Under the pieces are notes generated by a model. It ran no database searches and was not told the DNA's origin. It saw only the letters and a program-made list of their open reading frames with translations. From Saccharum officinarum (taxonomy: Eukaryota > Streptophyta > Magnoliopsida > Poales > Poaceae): DNA of 64,000 nt. Each line of letters begins with the position of its first letter. The first letter of the stretch is position 1. Shown here piece by piece: positions 23,431-34,696 of this stretch. The position numbers and the translations under genes are program-made. The stretch lies in the NCBI GenBank assembly GCA_020631735.1, contig CM036160.1, positions 2,402,407 to 2,466,406 on the forward strand. Direction: 5' to 3'.

Positions 23431-23575
23431 TTCTTTTAAATTTTCTTTATTATGTGTTTTTATTTTTTCTTGTGCTTTACTCTAGATTTTTTTATTAATG
23501 TTATGTATTTATTTATTTATTTTTATATTGTAATATCGATATCATGAACCTAAAACTAGAATACTGTTTTTCTAA
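22960..23575 (+). repeat. Direct duplication of about 290 bp
   Basis: The stretch from about 22960 to 23215 recurs at about 23255 to 23570. Both copies include TTTTAGAATGTTTG, AAGTATCCATGTGATGTT, ATTATGTGTTTTTATTTT-like sequence and ATCATGAACCTAAAACTAGA, in the same order. It is nested over the tandem repeat. Confidence 0.75.
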
Positions 23576-23599
23576 ATCGAGAACATTTTTTATGAAGAC

Positions 23600-25130
23600 A
23601 GAATATTTTTCTCTGAACCTAGAACATCGTCTCTATTCAATAAAAGATAACATGTTCTATCTTCGTAAAATAAATATTCGTTAATAAAATTTTATCCAAA
23701 TATATCCATGTGAGATCTTGTTTTGAAGGATTTATTGCAAGAAATTTAACGGTGTAATCAGAATCTAATTTGGATGTTTGGTTTGTCAGTTATGCCTTTT
23801 TTTAGTTAGTTGAAAGTCATACTTTCCAGGGTCATCGGATCGTAGCAGCGCCCCCCCCCCCCCGGCCGTCAATTTCTAGCGCCTAGGGCTGGATCGACTT
23901 GCCATGGCGGGTGCCTTTTAAAATTCAAAATTTTCATCTCTTTTTTCAAATGAGTTTTAAATTAGACAAATAATATATCTATTTTGATTATCTCAACAAG
24001 CTCTTCGCAGTGACGCATTTTATTTTAGCATTCGAGATTGTTTTGCAAGGACGAATATTTAAATTACTATTCTAGTCGTTTTTGCACCAATTTGTAAGTG
24101 CTCCATATAATATGTTTCGTACACATTTTTTGCATATCTTGTGAAACAAATCTAGAGCACCAATATTAATGAGAAGCTGGTTATATAATTGTGTTTTTAT
24201 CATCTAATTTGTATGCGTGATCAACTATATGTCGCTAATTATTTGTTATATATCATTATATTGCACCGGTTTGAGGAATTTCTAGGCGGTTCTAGTTCAA
24301 AACTATCAAACCGGAGGTTCAACAGGTTCTTAACGGCCACCAATGAACTAGCGAACCGATGGCCTCACCGGTTCGATGTTCGGTTCGGTCGTAATAACTA
24401 TGGGCGGAGGCGGCCGGGCCAAGTCGGGGTGGGGCGCCCATGGCTATGGCAGTGACGGGAGGGGGGAGGAGGACGCCGCGGACACGGTAGGGTCTCGCCA
24501 GAACTCCATGTCCGCAGAATTCCGACGGGACCCTACCGCGCCGCGACGGGGTGGTAGGCGGTGGAGGCACGGTGGGAGGAGAAGAAGGTATGGAGAAAAA
24601 AAATTGGGTGCTCAGTGCCGGTAAAACACGTGAGTGCTGGATAGATAGCTCCCATATTATAGTTGTATTTTTGTCCTAGTCGTTGGCCTCTAGTGTTTGT
24701 CTTGTTCATGAGGGCCATGATGTTGCTCAGGAGGCGATGCGTAATTTTCTAGATGGGCCGGCCCACACAACGACATTGTTACGGTACTAAGAAGGGGAAG
24801 GACCCACGAGCTGGGCTGGTCCGTTTGAAGAGATGCTTGGGCTGAAAGGACTTTGCTGCAGTACAAACCCTTTTTCTCTTTTTTTTGGCAGGGTTTTTTT
24901 TTGTGAACATTTGGCAGGGATTTTCAAATAACTCAAAAACAAACAATTCTACTTGAGACCAATTCGAACTATTCTATTCACCCAAAACAACAGTGCATCG
25001 GTATGAATGCATCCATACATTAATATAACCTATAATTAATCTATCATGTTAACTTTCACTTCTTCTACTATTACTACTAATATTATTAACTTTCTCTGCA
25101 ACAATCTGATAGATGATGACACTGATCGAT
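23600..25130. other. Intergenic DNA, no gene
   Basis: A 13-C homopolymer lies at 23851-23863. A segment at 24270-24400, rich in CCGGTT and GGTTCG, may be a diverged transposon fragment. GC-rich frames at 24319-24624 overlap on both strands and lack recognisable domains. Confidence 0.45.
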
Positions 25131-25139
25131 CAGATAGCA

Positions 25140-26468
25140 CTAGCAGGCGTCTGGTTGAAATCCAAACATCCTGGCTTGGAGATCAAACACAACCCTGAAG
25201 GTTCTTGTGGCCTTGTTCCCTAGAATCTGGACGCCATTGACGCCAGCAGCTCTTGGCTGAAACGGCAGGCAGAGGAGGCGGCCGTCGGAGTCGACGAACC
25301 GTTGGTCGAACGCATTCTGCGGCGGCAGCTTCAGGCCAGTCCCCGCCGTGAACTTCATCTCCACCGTCGGCAGGTCACTCCAGTCGACCGTCTCACCCGG
25401 AACCCAGAAGCAGAGCGTGTTCTCCTCGTCCTGCAGCTGGTGCCGAGCCCGAGCATAGCCCTTGGCCGCCATGGCCGCCGTCACCGCCTTGTCCAGAGCA
25501 TCGAAGACCGGGGCCAAAAGGAAGGTGACAGGAGTCCCAGAGTCGACGATCATCATCTGCATCGTGTAGACAGACGGGTCGACGTCCAGCCGCTGCCCGT
25601 CGACCATCATGTCGAGCTGCTGGAGCGAGTAGACGAACCGTCTACGGTCGTCGCCGGCGTATCCAAAGATGAGGTTGGTGAACTCTAGCTTGGCGTCGTC
25701 GTCGTTGTCCCGGGCGTACGGGCCGATGGAGAGGAATCCCTCCGCGTCATGGCTGCCTGGGAAGCAGTAGGAGAAGGCATTGTAACTGTAACCACCACCA
25801 GTACCACCGTTGCGCTGCTGCTGCCGCTGCGCAGCCACAGCCAGCACCTGGTTGAGGAAGGAGAAGGCCTCGTTCCCGAAACCGACGATGCCGGCTTCAC
25901 GGCCATTGAACCGGACGTCGTCGCTGCACCCGAAGACGAAGCCGTCGACGCCGCCGCCGTCGTCAGTAAGAGCAAGCCTGAGCCTGTCTCTCCCCAGCCT
26001 GCCCACGGAGTACTGCGCCAGCGGACCGGACCCATACCGGAGGCTGTAGAGGCAGGTGTCCGTCTCCTCGATGCAGCCGGAGAGCACGCCGAGGCGTTCG
26101 TGGACGGCGGCGCAGTCTTGGCTGGAGCAGGCGACGCGCTGGTACGTGCTGGAGTTGCCGTCGTCGAAGATGGGCCCAACCTCCAGAGGCGGCGTGTGGC
26201 ACTGGATCTGGCAGCTTCGGCACTGCACCCAGGAGAGTGTGGAGCCGGTGTCGATGGTCACGAGGTTGAAGACGGCAGGGGTGCCCAGGCTGATGACCAT
26301 GAACAGCTTCCCTTCGTGGATCACATCGTTCGCGACCACAGGGCTCGCCTTCGGTACTGAGTATGCGGATGGATGGATTATTGCAGTCGCATTCCCAGAA
26401 CCTGCAGATGAGGATGAAGATGACGACGACTCCAGCAACAAGCAGGGATGTCCCATCTGACGTACCAC
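25140..26468 (-). CDS. Nepenthesin-type aspartic protease (A1 family)
   Basis: A single open frame encodes 442 residues. The two catalytic motifs are VTIDTGSTLSW (about residue 80) and MMIVDSGTPVTF (about residue 300). Cysteines typical of the nepenthesin insert are present (CRSCQIQC, CSSQDC, CLYSLRYGSG). VPKASPVVANDVIHEG precedes the first lobe, and the protein ends FGFQPDAC, as in this grass subfamily. The annotated start (MVRQMG, 26468) gives an N-terminus with a Ser run and no signal peptide. The neighbouring frame, from about 26490, instead encodes a hydrophobic LLVAGVVVIFILICRF segment that would be a natural signal anchor. A one-base frame change near 26340-26400 may therefore have removed the original N-terminus. 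The catalytic part is intact. Confidence 0.88.
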   Translation of the reverse strand: MVRQMGHPCLLLESSSSSSSSAGSGNATAIIHPSAYSVPKASPVVANDVIHEGKLFMVISLGTPAVFNLVTIDTGSTLSWVQCRSCQIQCHTPPLEVGPIFDDGNSSTYQRVACSSQDCAAVHERLGVLSGCIEETDTCLYSLRYGSGPLAQYSVGRLGRDRLRLALTDDGGGVDGFVFGCSDDVRFNGREAGIVGFGNEAFSFLNQVLAVAAQRQQQRNGGTGGGYSYNAFSYCFPGSHDAEGFLSIGPYARDNDDDAKLEFTNLIFGYAGDDRRRFVYSLQQLDMMVDGQRLDVDPSVYTMQMMIVDSGTPVTFLLAPVFDALDKAVTAAMAAKGYARARHQLQDEENTLCFWVPGETVDWSDLPTVEMKFTAGTGLKLPPQNAFDQRFVDSDGRLLCLPFQPRAAGVNGVQILGNKATRTFRVVFDLQARMFGFQPDAC

Positions 26469-26660
26469 GCATCACGGGCTCCAGGTTCATCGAGACGGCT
26501 CCAGGTTCGGCGGCCCGACACGTCCAATTGGCAATTACGGCAACCTCGGCGTATGTGGCCCACGGGCTAGCACTTCCTCAGTTCCTCTCTATGCATGCCA
26601 ACGTCTCGAGCAAGCAACTCGTATGTCAACTGCTGGGGCGTGTTCATGACCATGTAAAGT

Positions 26661-26845
26661 GTCGTGACACCATACACGACCAAATATAATATGAGCCTGT
26701 GTGTAACGCTGGGTCGAATAATAAACGTCGTGGCGCAATGCACGACCGAATGAATAAATTAATACCGTGGCGCAATGCACGGTTAAGTCATAAAATCGTG
26801 GCGCAAAGCACGATTAAATACTATTAAACGTCGTGGTGCAATCAC
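26661..26845 (+). repeat. Hairpin array with constant GCGCAATG loop
   Basis: Four clear stem-loops and one decayed one are present. GTCGTG/CACGAC at 26661-26680 has a different loop. GTCGTG/CACGAC at 26727-26746, ACCGTG/CACGGT at 26764-26783 and AATCGTG/CACGATT at 26794-26815 have loops GCGCAATG, GCGCAATG and GCGCAAAG. A decayed unit starts at 26830. Changes in one arm are matched in the other. Confidence 0.8.
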
Positions 26846-27410
26846 AGTCACAGGGAACGTACGTGGTACGGACTGGCGTTCCGGATCAGGGTTCGGGGTC
26901 GTCGCGGAACGCACGCTAGATCGATGCGTGGTACGTCAGATGGGACGCCCTCCCGATGGCCGCTGGGTCGTTGAGCAGCATGAGAGCGATTCATGTCCAA
27001 GAAGATGGTGCTAGCTAGCTCAATCAAATGGGCCTGTATAGCGGTGCTAGATGGCTAGCCTGAATGTCAGATGGCCCAATCACCCATAAGGCTACTGCTG
27101 TATGCGTATACGTTCTCCATGTAATTTAAAATGTATTTTAGTCAATGTTTATGCAGATACAGACTATGAGTATTGCAATCTTACGTGAGCAATTTAAAGA
27201 TTTTGTTACCTAGAGAGGAAGGTTTGTACTTCCTTCTGTTAAAATTGATGTGTTCCCGGGTACATCGTTCCAATTATCTAGGGATCATGATCCGCTCGCC
27301 TACGAACTGAAAACTTAAAATTATCGATCCGCGTCCCACGTACCACGTTCCTCGTACCTACGTACCGTCAAAGCCTGTGATCCATATGAAGTCATCCTCT
27401 TCCCCTGGCC

Positions 27411-27550
27411 GACGAGGCAAGAACGTTTTCTTTTACACGACCGACGAGGCCGAAATTATTTTGTTTGCGACCGACGAGGCCGAACACTTGATTTCATCGT
27501 GGTATCCGTAAGACGAGGCCGGATACCTTTTTGTCAGGGACCGATGAGGC
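27411..27550 (+). repeat. Array of GACGAGGC repeats
   Basis: GA(C/T)GAGGC occurs at 27411, 27443, 27473, 27512 and 27543, a spacing of 30-39 bases. Three copies are embedded in CCGACGAGGC. The fourth sits in the loop of a GGTATCC/GGATACC hairpin at 27501-27527. The layout resembles the arrays at 571-1335 and 26661-26845, suggesting one class of retroelement relic between 26.6 and 27.8 kb. Confidence 0.7.
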
Positions 27551-27929
27551 ACCGGCACTTCATCATTTTTTTTTTCTGTGCTTATGCATATACTTTGAAC
27601 ACAACTCTTATTTTATTTGGAGACGACCATCGGCATAGCTTAATTGGAGGTGTTATGCACTCCAGTGCCGCGGATGTAATTAACTGGAGGCCCAAGGAAT
27701 GAGAAGCTACAAAATCCTCTAATTGTCAGATGGAACTCGGCGTAAAAATATATTAAAGTGGGAAATTGTACTTTGTAATTTTTCAATGAATGAATAAAGT
27801 GATGTTTCCTTGAATTTTTGTTCTTTGTGTCGTTTATTGCATATTTTACTTTATTTTGTATACGGATGTATACTGGCACGCCTGGACATATTTAGTACTA
27901 AGTAATAAGATCCCTCCGCGAAACACAAA

Positions 27930-28665
27930 GAAATCCGCCTTGGTGATTTTTCTGGCGAAACAGGGACCTCACATGATTTCAAATGAAAAAAAACATCAAC
28001 TTGGTTTTTCCGAGGTCGTTCGGAAAATTTAAATTTCAAAATTTTAGAAGTTCAGATACAAATTTGAGACCATAAATGATTTATAATGAAAAAGTTGTCA
28101 ACTACAAAGTTATAGATCATATCTAGATGTATAACTTTTCCTTTGGTCGTTTTTCCATCTGAGATCGTTTGTACGATTCTAAATAATTGAATTTCTAAAT
28201 TTGAGAGCTTCAAACAGAATTTTTGGTGAGTAAATAATTTCAAATGAAAAGGCCATCAACTACAAAGTTGTAGATATCGTCGAGATCAACAACTTTGATA
28301 TAAAGTTTGTTTTCATCTAACTTTATTTGAAAAATATGTGAATTTTATTGTGATGCAATATAAGTCAAACCATTAGTGAAAGTGATTTTCACCGTCGGTT
28401 CGTAACACAAACTGGCGGTGAAAAAATGGGCTGACCATCACCAATGGTTGGTAACACAAACCTGTAGTAATGATAGGTTATCACCATCGGCTCGTGTTAA
28501 TAACCGGTGGTGATGATCGCCCTTATTTTCACCGCCGGTTCGTGCAACCAACGGGCGATGAAAATCATTTACAAACGGTTCATAATACGAACCGATAGTG
28601 ATAAATATCACTGTCGGTTTAGAGCAAAACGGCGATAAATATATATAGTAGGGCCTGCCTGTTGT
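27930..28665. mobile_element. Non-autonomous DNA transposon with subterminal inverted repeats
   Basis: From 28386 to 28645 there are alternating copies of TTTTCACCG.CGGTTCGT and its complement (for example ATCACCATCGGCTCGTG and AACCGGTGGTGAT), a subterminal repeat pattern common in grass CACTA-like elements. The AT-rich flank 27930-28370, with AACTACAAAGTTGTAGAT-type palindromes, is typical of the same elements. Ends were not defined. Confidence 0.55.
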
Positions 28666-28982
28666 GTCATACTATAAAAAATAATAAAGAAATAGAGAAA
28701 AGGGGAGAGTTGTGGGACATGGCTGTCATGCCACCGCCATGCCGGATGAAAGTCATGAAACCAGTTTAGATTTGAGTCGGCAAGGAAAAATAACTGGTTT
28801 TCCTAGTTGGGAGAGGTAGAATGTCTAGGTCAGTATTTAATCAAGAGAGATTTCTTTTTAGAGGAATTTAATCAAGAGAGATAAATAGGACCTTTTTCTA
28901 GCTTTTTTTTGAGAAATCTTTTTTTTCTAGCTGGGCTTACCGTTTGGTGCAAGAAGAAATCATTGGGCCACCTGGGCCTTGT

Positions 28983-29211
28983 TTAGTTCCAAAATATTTC
29001 GCGAAAAAACAGTAGATTCCTCGTCACATCGAATCTTTAAATATATGTATGGAGCATTAAATATAAATAAAAAAATAAAACTAATTACACAGTTTAGACG
29101 AAATGAATGAGACGAATCTTTTAAGCCTAATTAAGCCATAATTGGACACTAATTATCAAATAATAACGAAAATACTAGAGTAATTTTTCGTAAAATATTT
29201 CAATAACTAGA
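28983..29211. mobile_element. hAT-type MITE (CTTGTTTAGTTCC family)
   Basis: It begins CTTGTTTAGTTCCAAAATAT and contains the family-specific blocks CACATCGAATCTTT, TATGGAGCATTAAATAT and TTTAAGCCTAATTA. The right end is degraded (CGTAAAATATTTCAATAACTAGAC). A second copy lies at 38868-39083. Confidence 0.75.
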
Positions 29212-29572
29212 CTGATTTGAGCCCATCCGATGGCTAAACCCTGAAGGCCTGAACCCCCGTCCCCCGCCCGCAGCGAGCAGAGATTCCCCTTCCCTTCCGT
29301 CTCCCTGGCTTGGCTTCGCTTTTGCTTGTAGGCGAAGCAAGCGAAGCCCCCACCTTCCGTCTCCAATCGATCGGCAGCCCCGCGAAGAGGAAGAGGAGGA
29401 CGCGACGAAGCGAGGGCTCCTCCCCTCCGCCACCAACAGGTAACGCCAGCCCTTCACAGCCGCCGCCGCCGCCGCCTACCTAGATTGCTCCCTCCCTCGC
29501 CGGACCTTGAGAGCCCCTTCGATTACACTTCATCTTCAGGTCCTCCACGCGCGCGCCACTCGGGCTCGGAGG

Positions 29573-32500
29573 ATGGCGGACAAGCTTGACCCTGAGGCCG
29601 CCGGCGCAGGCAGCGCGGTTCTCTTTCTGCTCTCCTTTGCGCTTTCCGATTGGACGCTTCGTTTTGTTTCCCTTGCACTCCTCCGCGTGGCATTAATCTA
29701 ATCTGCGCGATTGATCCCCGTTTGATTTCTAACAATTTCTCCTTCTTCCTATTTTTCCCCATTCACATATGACAGTTTTGTTGCATTATTCTGCGGAGTT
29801 ATCTATAATTAGTAATACTCTCGCTTTGATTTCTATTTACCTTCACAGATGACAGAAATTGGGCTAACAGATGGTTATCGCCTTGAAGCTGATGTTATTG
29901 CTTCTGATGCTACTGGGAGTGGGAGACCACTACTAGCACCCGGCAAAGATCAATTGGCTGATGTGGGGAAAGGTGCCCTTATGGTTAGTCTACTTATCCT
30001 GTTTCTGGAGATAAAAGAAACCCAATGCAATCATGTCCTTTTTTTTTCCTTCTTATGGAGAGGATAACAGACTTTTGCGTCTTTATTTGGCCCATCCCAA
30101 TTGTCACGCTGATTCTATAAGTTACAGATATTGCAACATACTACAACAAAATGTGACATTCTTCTATCCTCTGCTTCGGACAGGACAATGCAGTATGCGA
30201 AATGACTTCCCCTGAAACATCTGTATCTGTCAATCCTTCCATACTATCTGCAAGGCTGGTGGTGGAAGTGAGGCCTTATGTTCTTTTATTATAACCTTCA
30301 ATCATCCATTTGGGCTTCATGGTCATTTCAACATTAGCCTTTTTAGATATGGAATGATATGGAGAACTTTATTTATTTTTCAGATGACTGGCAAGGTTGC
30401 AACAGTCAAGCAACCAGTTGCCTGTTTGGAGGTATCTTCAGATTCAGGAATTTCTGCATATTCAACCAAATCAATGGGTTCTCCATTGAGAGGTACGGCT
30501 TTATCCTCACCTTCTCTACTGCTGGACTTCAGATTTTTTCTGCTTTCTTCATGATTTTGCCATTTGTTTAGGTTTGTTGCATGCATGCTTCACATTAAGT
30601 GTTGGTTAGGTTTTTCACTTATAGGGGACAATTGCCATCGTTGCTGATAATATATTGCTTCCATTTCTTTCATGGAACCACGATGTCTAAGTTCATGATG
30701 TCTAAGAAAATTTGATTGTAGTATAAGTTTAAATCAACAAACATCTTCATACTGTAGTGTATGTCATTTCCCTCCAATTAGAGATTCAAGTTCGAAAGCT
30801 CGGTTGGCGCAAAGTTTTTGACAGGAGCGCTTGGAGATTAGCAATCAACGTGCCTGAACCGTGACATCTTTTGTCTTGTGCCCTTTATGTCCCTTTATGT
30901 GTCTCCCTGTTTCTCGTCTCTTTTGGGTTTCATCTCTAGCCTACCCAACTTGCTTGGGACAAAGGCTATGTTGTTGTTGTTGTTGTTGTTGTTGTAGTAT
31001 AAGTTTAAATCAGATTCTGCTTGCTGATTTCCAGCCTGTTGTACAGCCAAGGGTTTAGAAAACACCAGAAACCACATCCAAGTGTTGACTAGATTTGTTT
31101 GTTTCTAAAGGGTCTATTGCTGTCATCGTTGATAATAGATCACTTGCAATTTGTTCATGAAACGTTGTGGCTAGGAAAAATACCTTTTATGCATATTTTG
31201 ATCAGATTTTACTTGCTCGATCCTGTCACTCAGGGTTTAGAAATAACACAGAATCCACCCTGCTCAATTTTCTTGGACCACACCCTAGGGCCTTGTTTGG
31301 ATGTTGTCGTATTCACCTCAATCCACATGTGTTGGGGTGGATTGAGGTGGAAATTAAGTCAAGTTCCACTCCGATCCACCCCAATACATGTGGATTGATG
31401 CGAATACGACTACATCCAGACAAGGCCTAGGGTGGATTATTTGTCCACAGATGATACAGTCCCTCCTTATCGCTAGTAGATACAGAAACATTTGTATTAT
31501 ATTGTGCCACGATGTTTTTCACTCTTGAATCTTGGTCAGCTTTAATTTGGTTCAGGGATCTTGATGAATGCATAACATAGGAAACAATATTTGTTCGGTT
31601 CATGTACTCAGACTGAAGCAAGAACTGACAAAACATGGGGTAGATGCTTATAATTCCAGTTTAAATTATATATAGCTCATGTATAGAGTAGGTCTGCCAT
31701 CTGCATTTTGCAGCCAGGGAGCATTCTTTCAGTTATTGGTGGGAAAGAATCACCGCAAGTTTTTTTTCTCGAATACGCAAGAGTATTGCGTATCATTTTT
31801 TTTGATCCAAAGAGTATTGCGTATCATTGTATTAAGAAGATAGAAGTTTTATAATACGAGGCCGTTCCCAGCCCGGTGATTAAATCACTGCCAGTGTTAA
31901 TGCTCAAATCTGAAAGGGCCTCAATTCTCTGATCATTCTAGGTGGTTGGAGCTTGTGGATTCATCGGACTAGGTGTGTGTGTGTGTGTGTTTGATGGGAG
32001 GCTTTTGGGCCTTGCCAGGGCACGAGGTATTGCTTACCTTACCTCTTTGCGCTTGTACACAAAATGTGAGTTAAATATAGGTCGTCATCGAGTTGACAGT
32101 TGTAATAGACGCGGACTTCACCTGATAACTTGGACGGTATGTGTCTGTGATTTGACCGGTTATGTTGTTTTATGTAATGATTTGATTTAGTTCATATGTG
32201 TGATCTCATGATTGTTTTCCATTAATATCACTATGCTAATTTTAGATAAAATTTGACTAGATAAATAAATCCGATGTATTTTCCTTGAGTTTGATCCCTT
32301 TTTTATAGTTTGCCAGGTGTGGCTTTTCTTGCTGATCATACTTGCCTCTTCCAAGCAAGTCCTTTCATCTGCAGAGGCAAAGAGAGAGGGTGAAGGAATT
32401 GGTACTTGTCGTTTTGATCTGACGAGTGTTGCTACACTGTCATGTGTGGAGCCTGATGGAAACTGGAGGCCACCCTCAGTTTCATGCTGCGAAGCTCTGC

Positions 32501-33099
32501 TATATGCAATCGATAATTTGCCAGCTAGAAATGAGAGTGGTGCATGCTGCCTGTGTCGCTACTTGAGTAAAAAATACTTAAGTCATGGACTAGCACTAGC
32601 AGCATCCTATGTTCTGTGCCAGGGAAAGGACAGTCATATTGTCACAGCATGGTCATCACTTCCTCTCCATTGCTATAGAGGTACACATTTTTATTCTGTT
32701 TTCTCTTGAAGCTTAAAGAGTTGTTAACAGCAATGTTAGTGGTTTAGGGTGTTAATCTGTTAATGTTCTGTTGGCTTCTTTTGGCCAGTGTGTCGTCGCC
32801 AGGGAAATGCTTCTGCTTATGGTATGGGTACTCCTGTTGTGGTCTATCCGGATGTGGACGTAGAGGGCACACAAAGTGACTACTTCAAGATGCTACTTTG
32901 GATAACAATTATTGGTGGAGCTGTATTTTGTGTCATGTTCCTTGTCCGCTTCTGCTACCACTGGAGGCATAGGCCAATGCCTTTGAGCCTCCAGAATCAG
33001 GGATTGCCTAGTGAGATCCGGGATGAACGCAGGCCATCGGGTAAGAAATCGTCAGCGCACCGCAGGATGTCGTCTTCCCGTGGTTCTCCAAATGGTTGA
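29573..33099 (+). CDS. Multi-exon gene ending in a membrane-anchored LTP-like domain
   Basis: Exons supported by splice sites are 29573-29617 (MADKLDPEAAGAGSA), 29849-29983, 30184-30267, 30384-30492, 32317-32680 and 32789-33099. The last two encode a hydrophobic start (VWLFLLIILASS) and an eight-cysteine domain in the order C-C-CC-CCLC-C-C, typical of the lipid-transfer protein / 2S albumin fold. A transmembrane helix follows (MLLWITIIGGAVFCVMFLV), with a basic cytosolic tail rich in Arg and Ser. The first four exons join in frame but match nothing I recognise. Exon 4 ends in phase 1 and exon 32317 needs phase 0, so an exon is missing from my model or two genes are present. Inverted-repeat and SINE insertions lie in the large intron. 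Confidence 0.65.
30850..30996 (+). mobile_element. Au-like SINE, 3' part
   Basis: The segment ends CCCAACTTGCTTGGGACAAA followed by GGCTATGTTGTTGTTG..., which resembles the 3' end of the plant Au SINE. A (GTT)n tail runs from about 30970 to 30996. Upstream, GGGTTTCATCTCTAGCCTA is also typical. The 5' tRNA-derived part is not convincing, so the copy looks truncated. It lies in an intron. Confidence 0.7.
31288..31427. mobile_element. Small hAT-like MITE
   Basis: The inverted repeats GGCCTTGTTTGGATGTTGTC and GGCCTTGTCTGGATGTAGTC (read inward) are almost perfect. A second inner palindrome (CACATGTGTTGGGGTGGATT against AATCCACATGTATTGGGGTG) makes the whole unit foldable. It lies in the intron between exons 30492 and 32317. 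Confidence 0.7.
31779..31828 (+). repeat. AGAGTATTGCGTATCAT direct duplication
   Basis: Two identical copies of AGAGTATTGCGTATCAT lie 32 bases apart (about 31779 and 31811), with T-rich sequence between them. It is probably the edge of a retroelement fragment in the intron. Confidence 0.55.
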
Positions 33100-33930
33100 A
33101 GACTGATTGCCGGGTTATAGAACCTTAACGAACTGGTGTTGCAGAGTATATAAATTGCGCTGATCACGTTGTGCAGGTGCCATGTCGTGGGCATATAAAT
33201 TTTGCAGTAGTTTCTCTGTTATTGTTTATCTCTATTATATACAATATAGAATACGGATCTGAGCTTTCTGCAGATGTTAAAACTTAAATTCACTCCCGTC
33301 CTTTCATGCTTGAATATGTGATTTTTCTTTTCTCTTATATATATCTGTGCCGAACTAGTCTGTGATCACTAGTAGCTATGAGGTTGGCACGCCCCTGGCC
33401 GCTTGTGCCAACCACCCTTATGGCCAGTGGCTTCTTGGAGCTTGGCCTACACGACTCTCGGTCAACTAAACCTCGTTATCAAATGAACAGTGACTTAACT
33501 GGTATAAACTTCTCTAGGACGAACTATCCTACACGTCCATTTTTCCACGAGCAGGACCTTACTATGGATACAATGATATAAATAAATGGTGTTTTCAACA
33601 TATATATACTTCATTGTCATTGTTTTGCTCCGTTTCTTGCATTGGACAGACTTCGCGTCACTTCTTTTCTTGCATCCCTAGGACCTATAATATTGAAATG
33701 TCTAACACATCTTTAGCACAAATGTTAGAGTCCTAGACTTATATGCTGTCATCGTAATCACCAAAATTAAAAGATATGATCATATGTACATGATTGTTAC
33801 AGCTCTAAAAGAGGCTTATGGGGTGAGGGGGCATGGCACTACCAGCAGCAACATATATAGGGCGCAGCAAGCAACGTCCAACACCTGATAGTGCCAAAAT
33901 AAAAAAGCACACATCTGCATTTTGACAGCG
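33100..33930. other. Intergenic DNA, no gene
   Basis: This is the 3' flank of the LTP-like gene followed by AT-rich DNA. A 67-codon frame at 33378 lacks any domain. From about 33890 the sequence matches the 3' flank of Hsp70 copies A and C. Confidence 0.5.
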
Positions 33931-33937
33931 TTAGTCA

Positions 33938-34690
33938 ACTCATCAGCTGCTACGTACACAAGGCATATCTCGTCGTTTGCTGTACTCCGCAGCTCCAATG
34001 GTGACCACCTCATCTGGTTTCAGCCTTGTATGGAGCACCGCCTTCTTCGTGCCACTAATAAAGTAGTCCCTGATGAGTTCCCTAATCTTTGGGATCATGG
34101 TGCTTCCACCAATAAGAGAAGCACCTCATCAATGGTCTCCACTTGAGCTTGTGACACCACCCTATCCACCAGCTCCACAACTTTGAGGAAAAAATCATGG
34201 TTCAATTCCTCAAACTCAGACCGTGTCAGTGGCTCCGAAAAATCCACGCCATCGACGATCGATTCGAGGGTCACTTGCGCATGATCCTGGTGGCTCAATG
34301 TCTTCTTGGCACGCTTGCACGCCGTCTTCAGCTTCTCAAGAGCAGCGCCGTCGTCGGCAATGTCCTTACCATGCTTGTCCCTGACCAGTCGGACCAAGTG
34401 GTGGTCCACGATCCTCCTGTCGAAGTCCTGTCCTCCAAAGAAAGGGTCATACTGCGAGAAAGGGTCCACGAACGTCAAGACGCTCGCCTCAGCCGTGCCG
34501 CCGCCGACGTGCAGCACGACCACGTTGCCCTCGTCGCGCAGGTTCCGCGACGGGCTCACCGAGCGCTACCCTCACGGCCTTGAGGCCGGCAAGCCTGCCG
34601 GCGAACACTGCCGCGGACCTGGACGCGTAGTCGGCGAACTTGAGCACCGTGGCCGTGAGCTGCTCGACGCCGACGTTTCAGACCGCGCCG
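33938..34690 (-). pseudogene. Hsp70-like copy B, 5'-truncated pseudogene
   Basis: The sequence is closely related to copies A and C: VVVLHVGGGTAEAS, FFGGQDFDRRIVDH, KKTLSHQDHAQVT, IRELIRDYF and GAAEYSKR are all readable. It lacks exon 1 and the first third of exon 2, starting abruptly near 34690. Internal deletions remove the AAAIAYGL segment (34545-34560) and part of the VDGVYEALS loop. A frame change lies at about 34115, and an extra residue sits in DYFISGTK. It carries the same HVGGGT change as its relatives, so that change predates the duplications. A LINE-like insertion abuts the 5' break. Confidence 0.9.
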
Positions 34691-34696
34691 TTCGCA

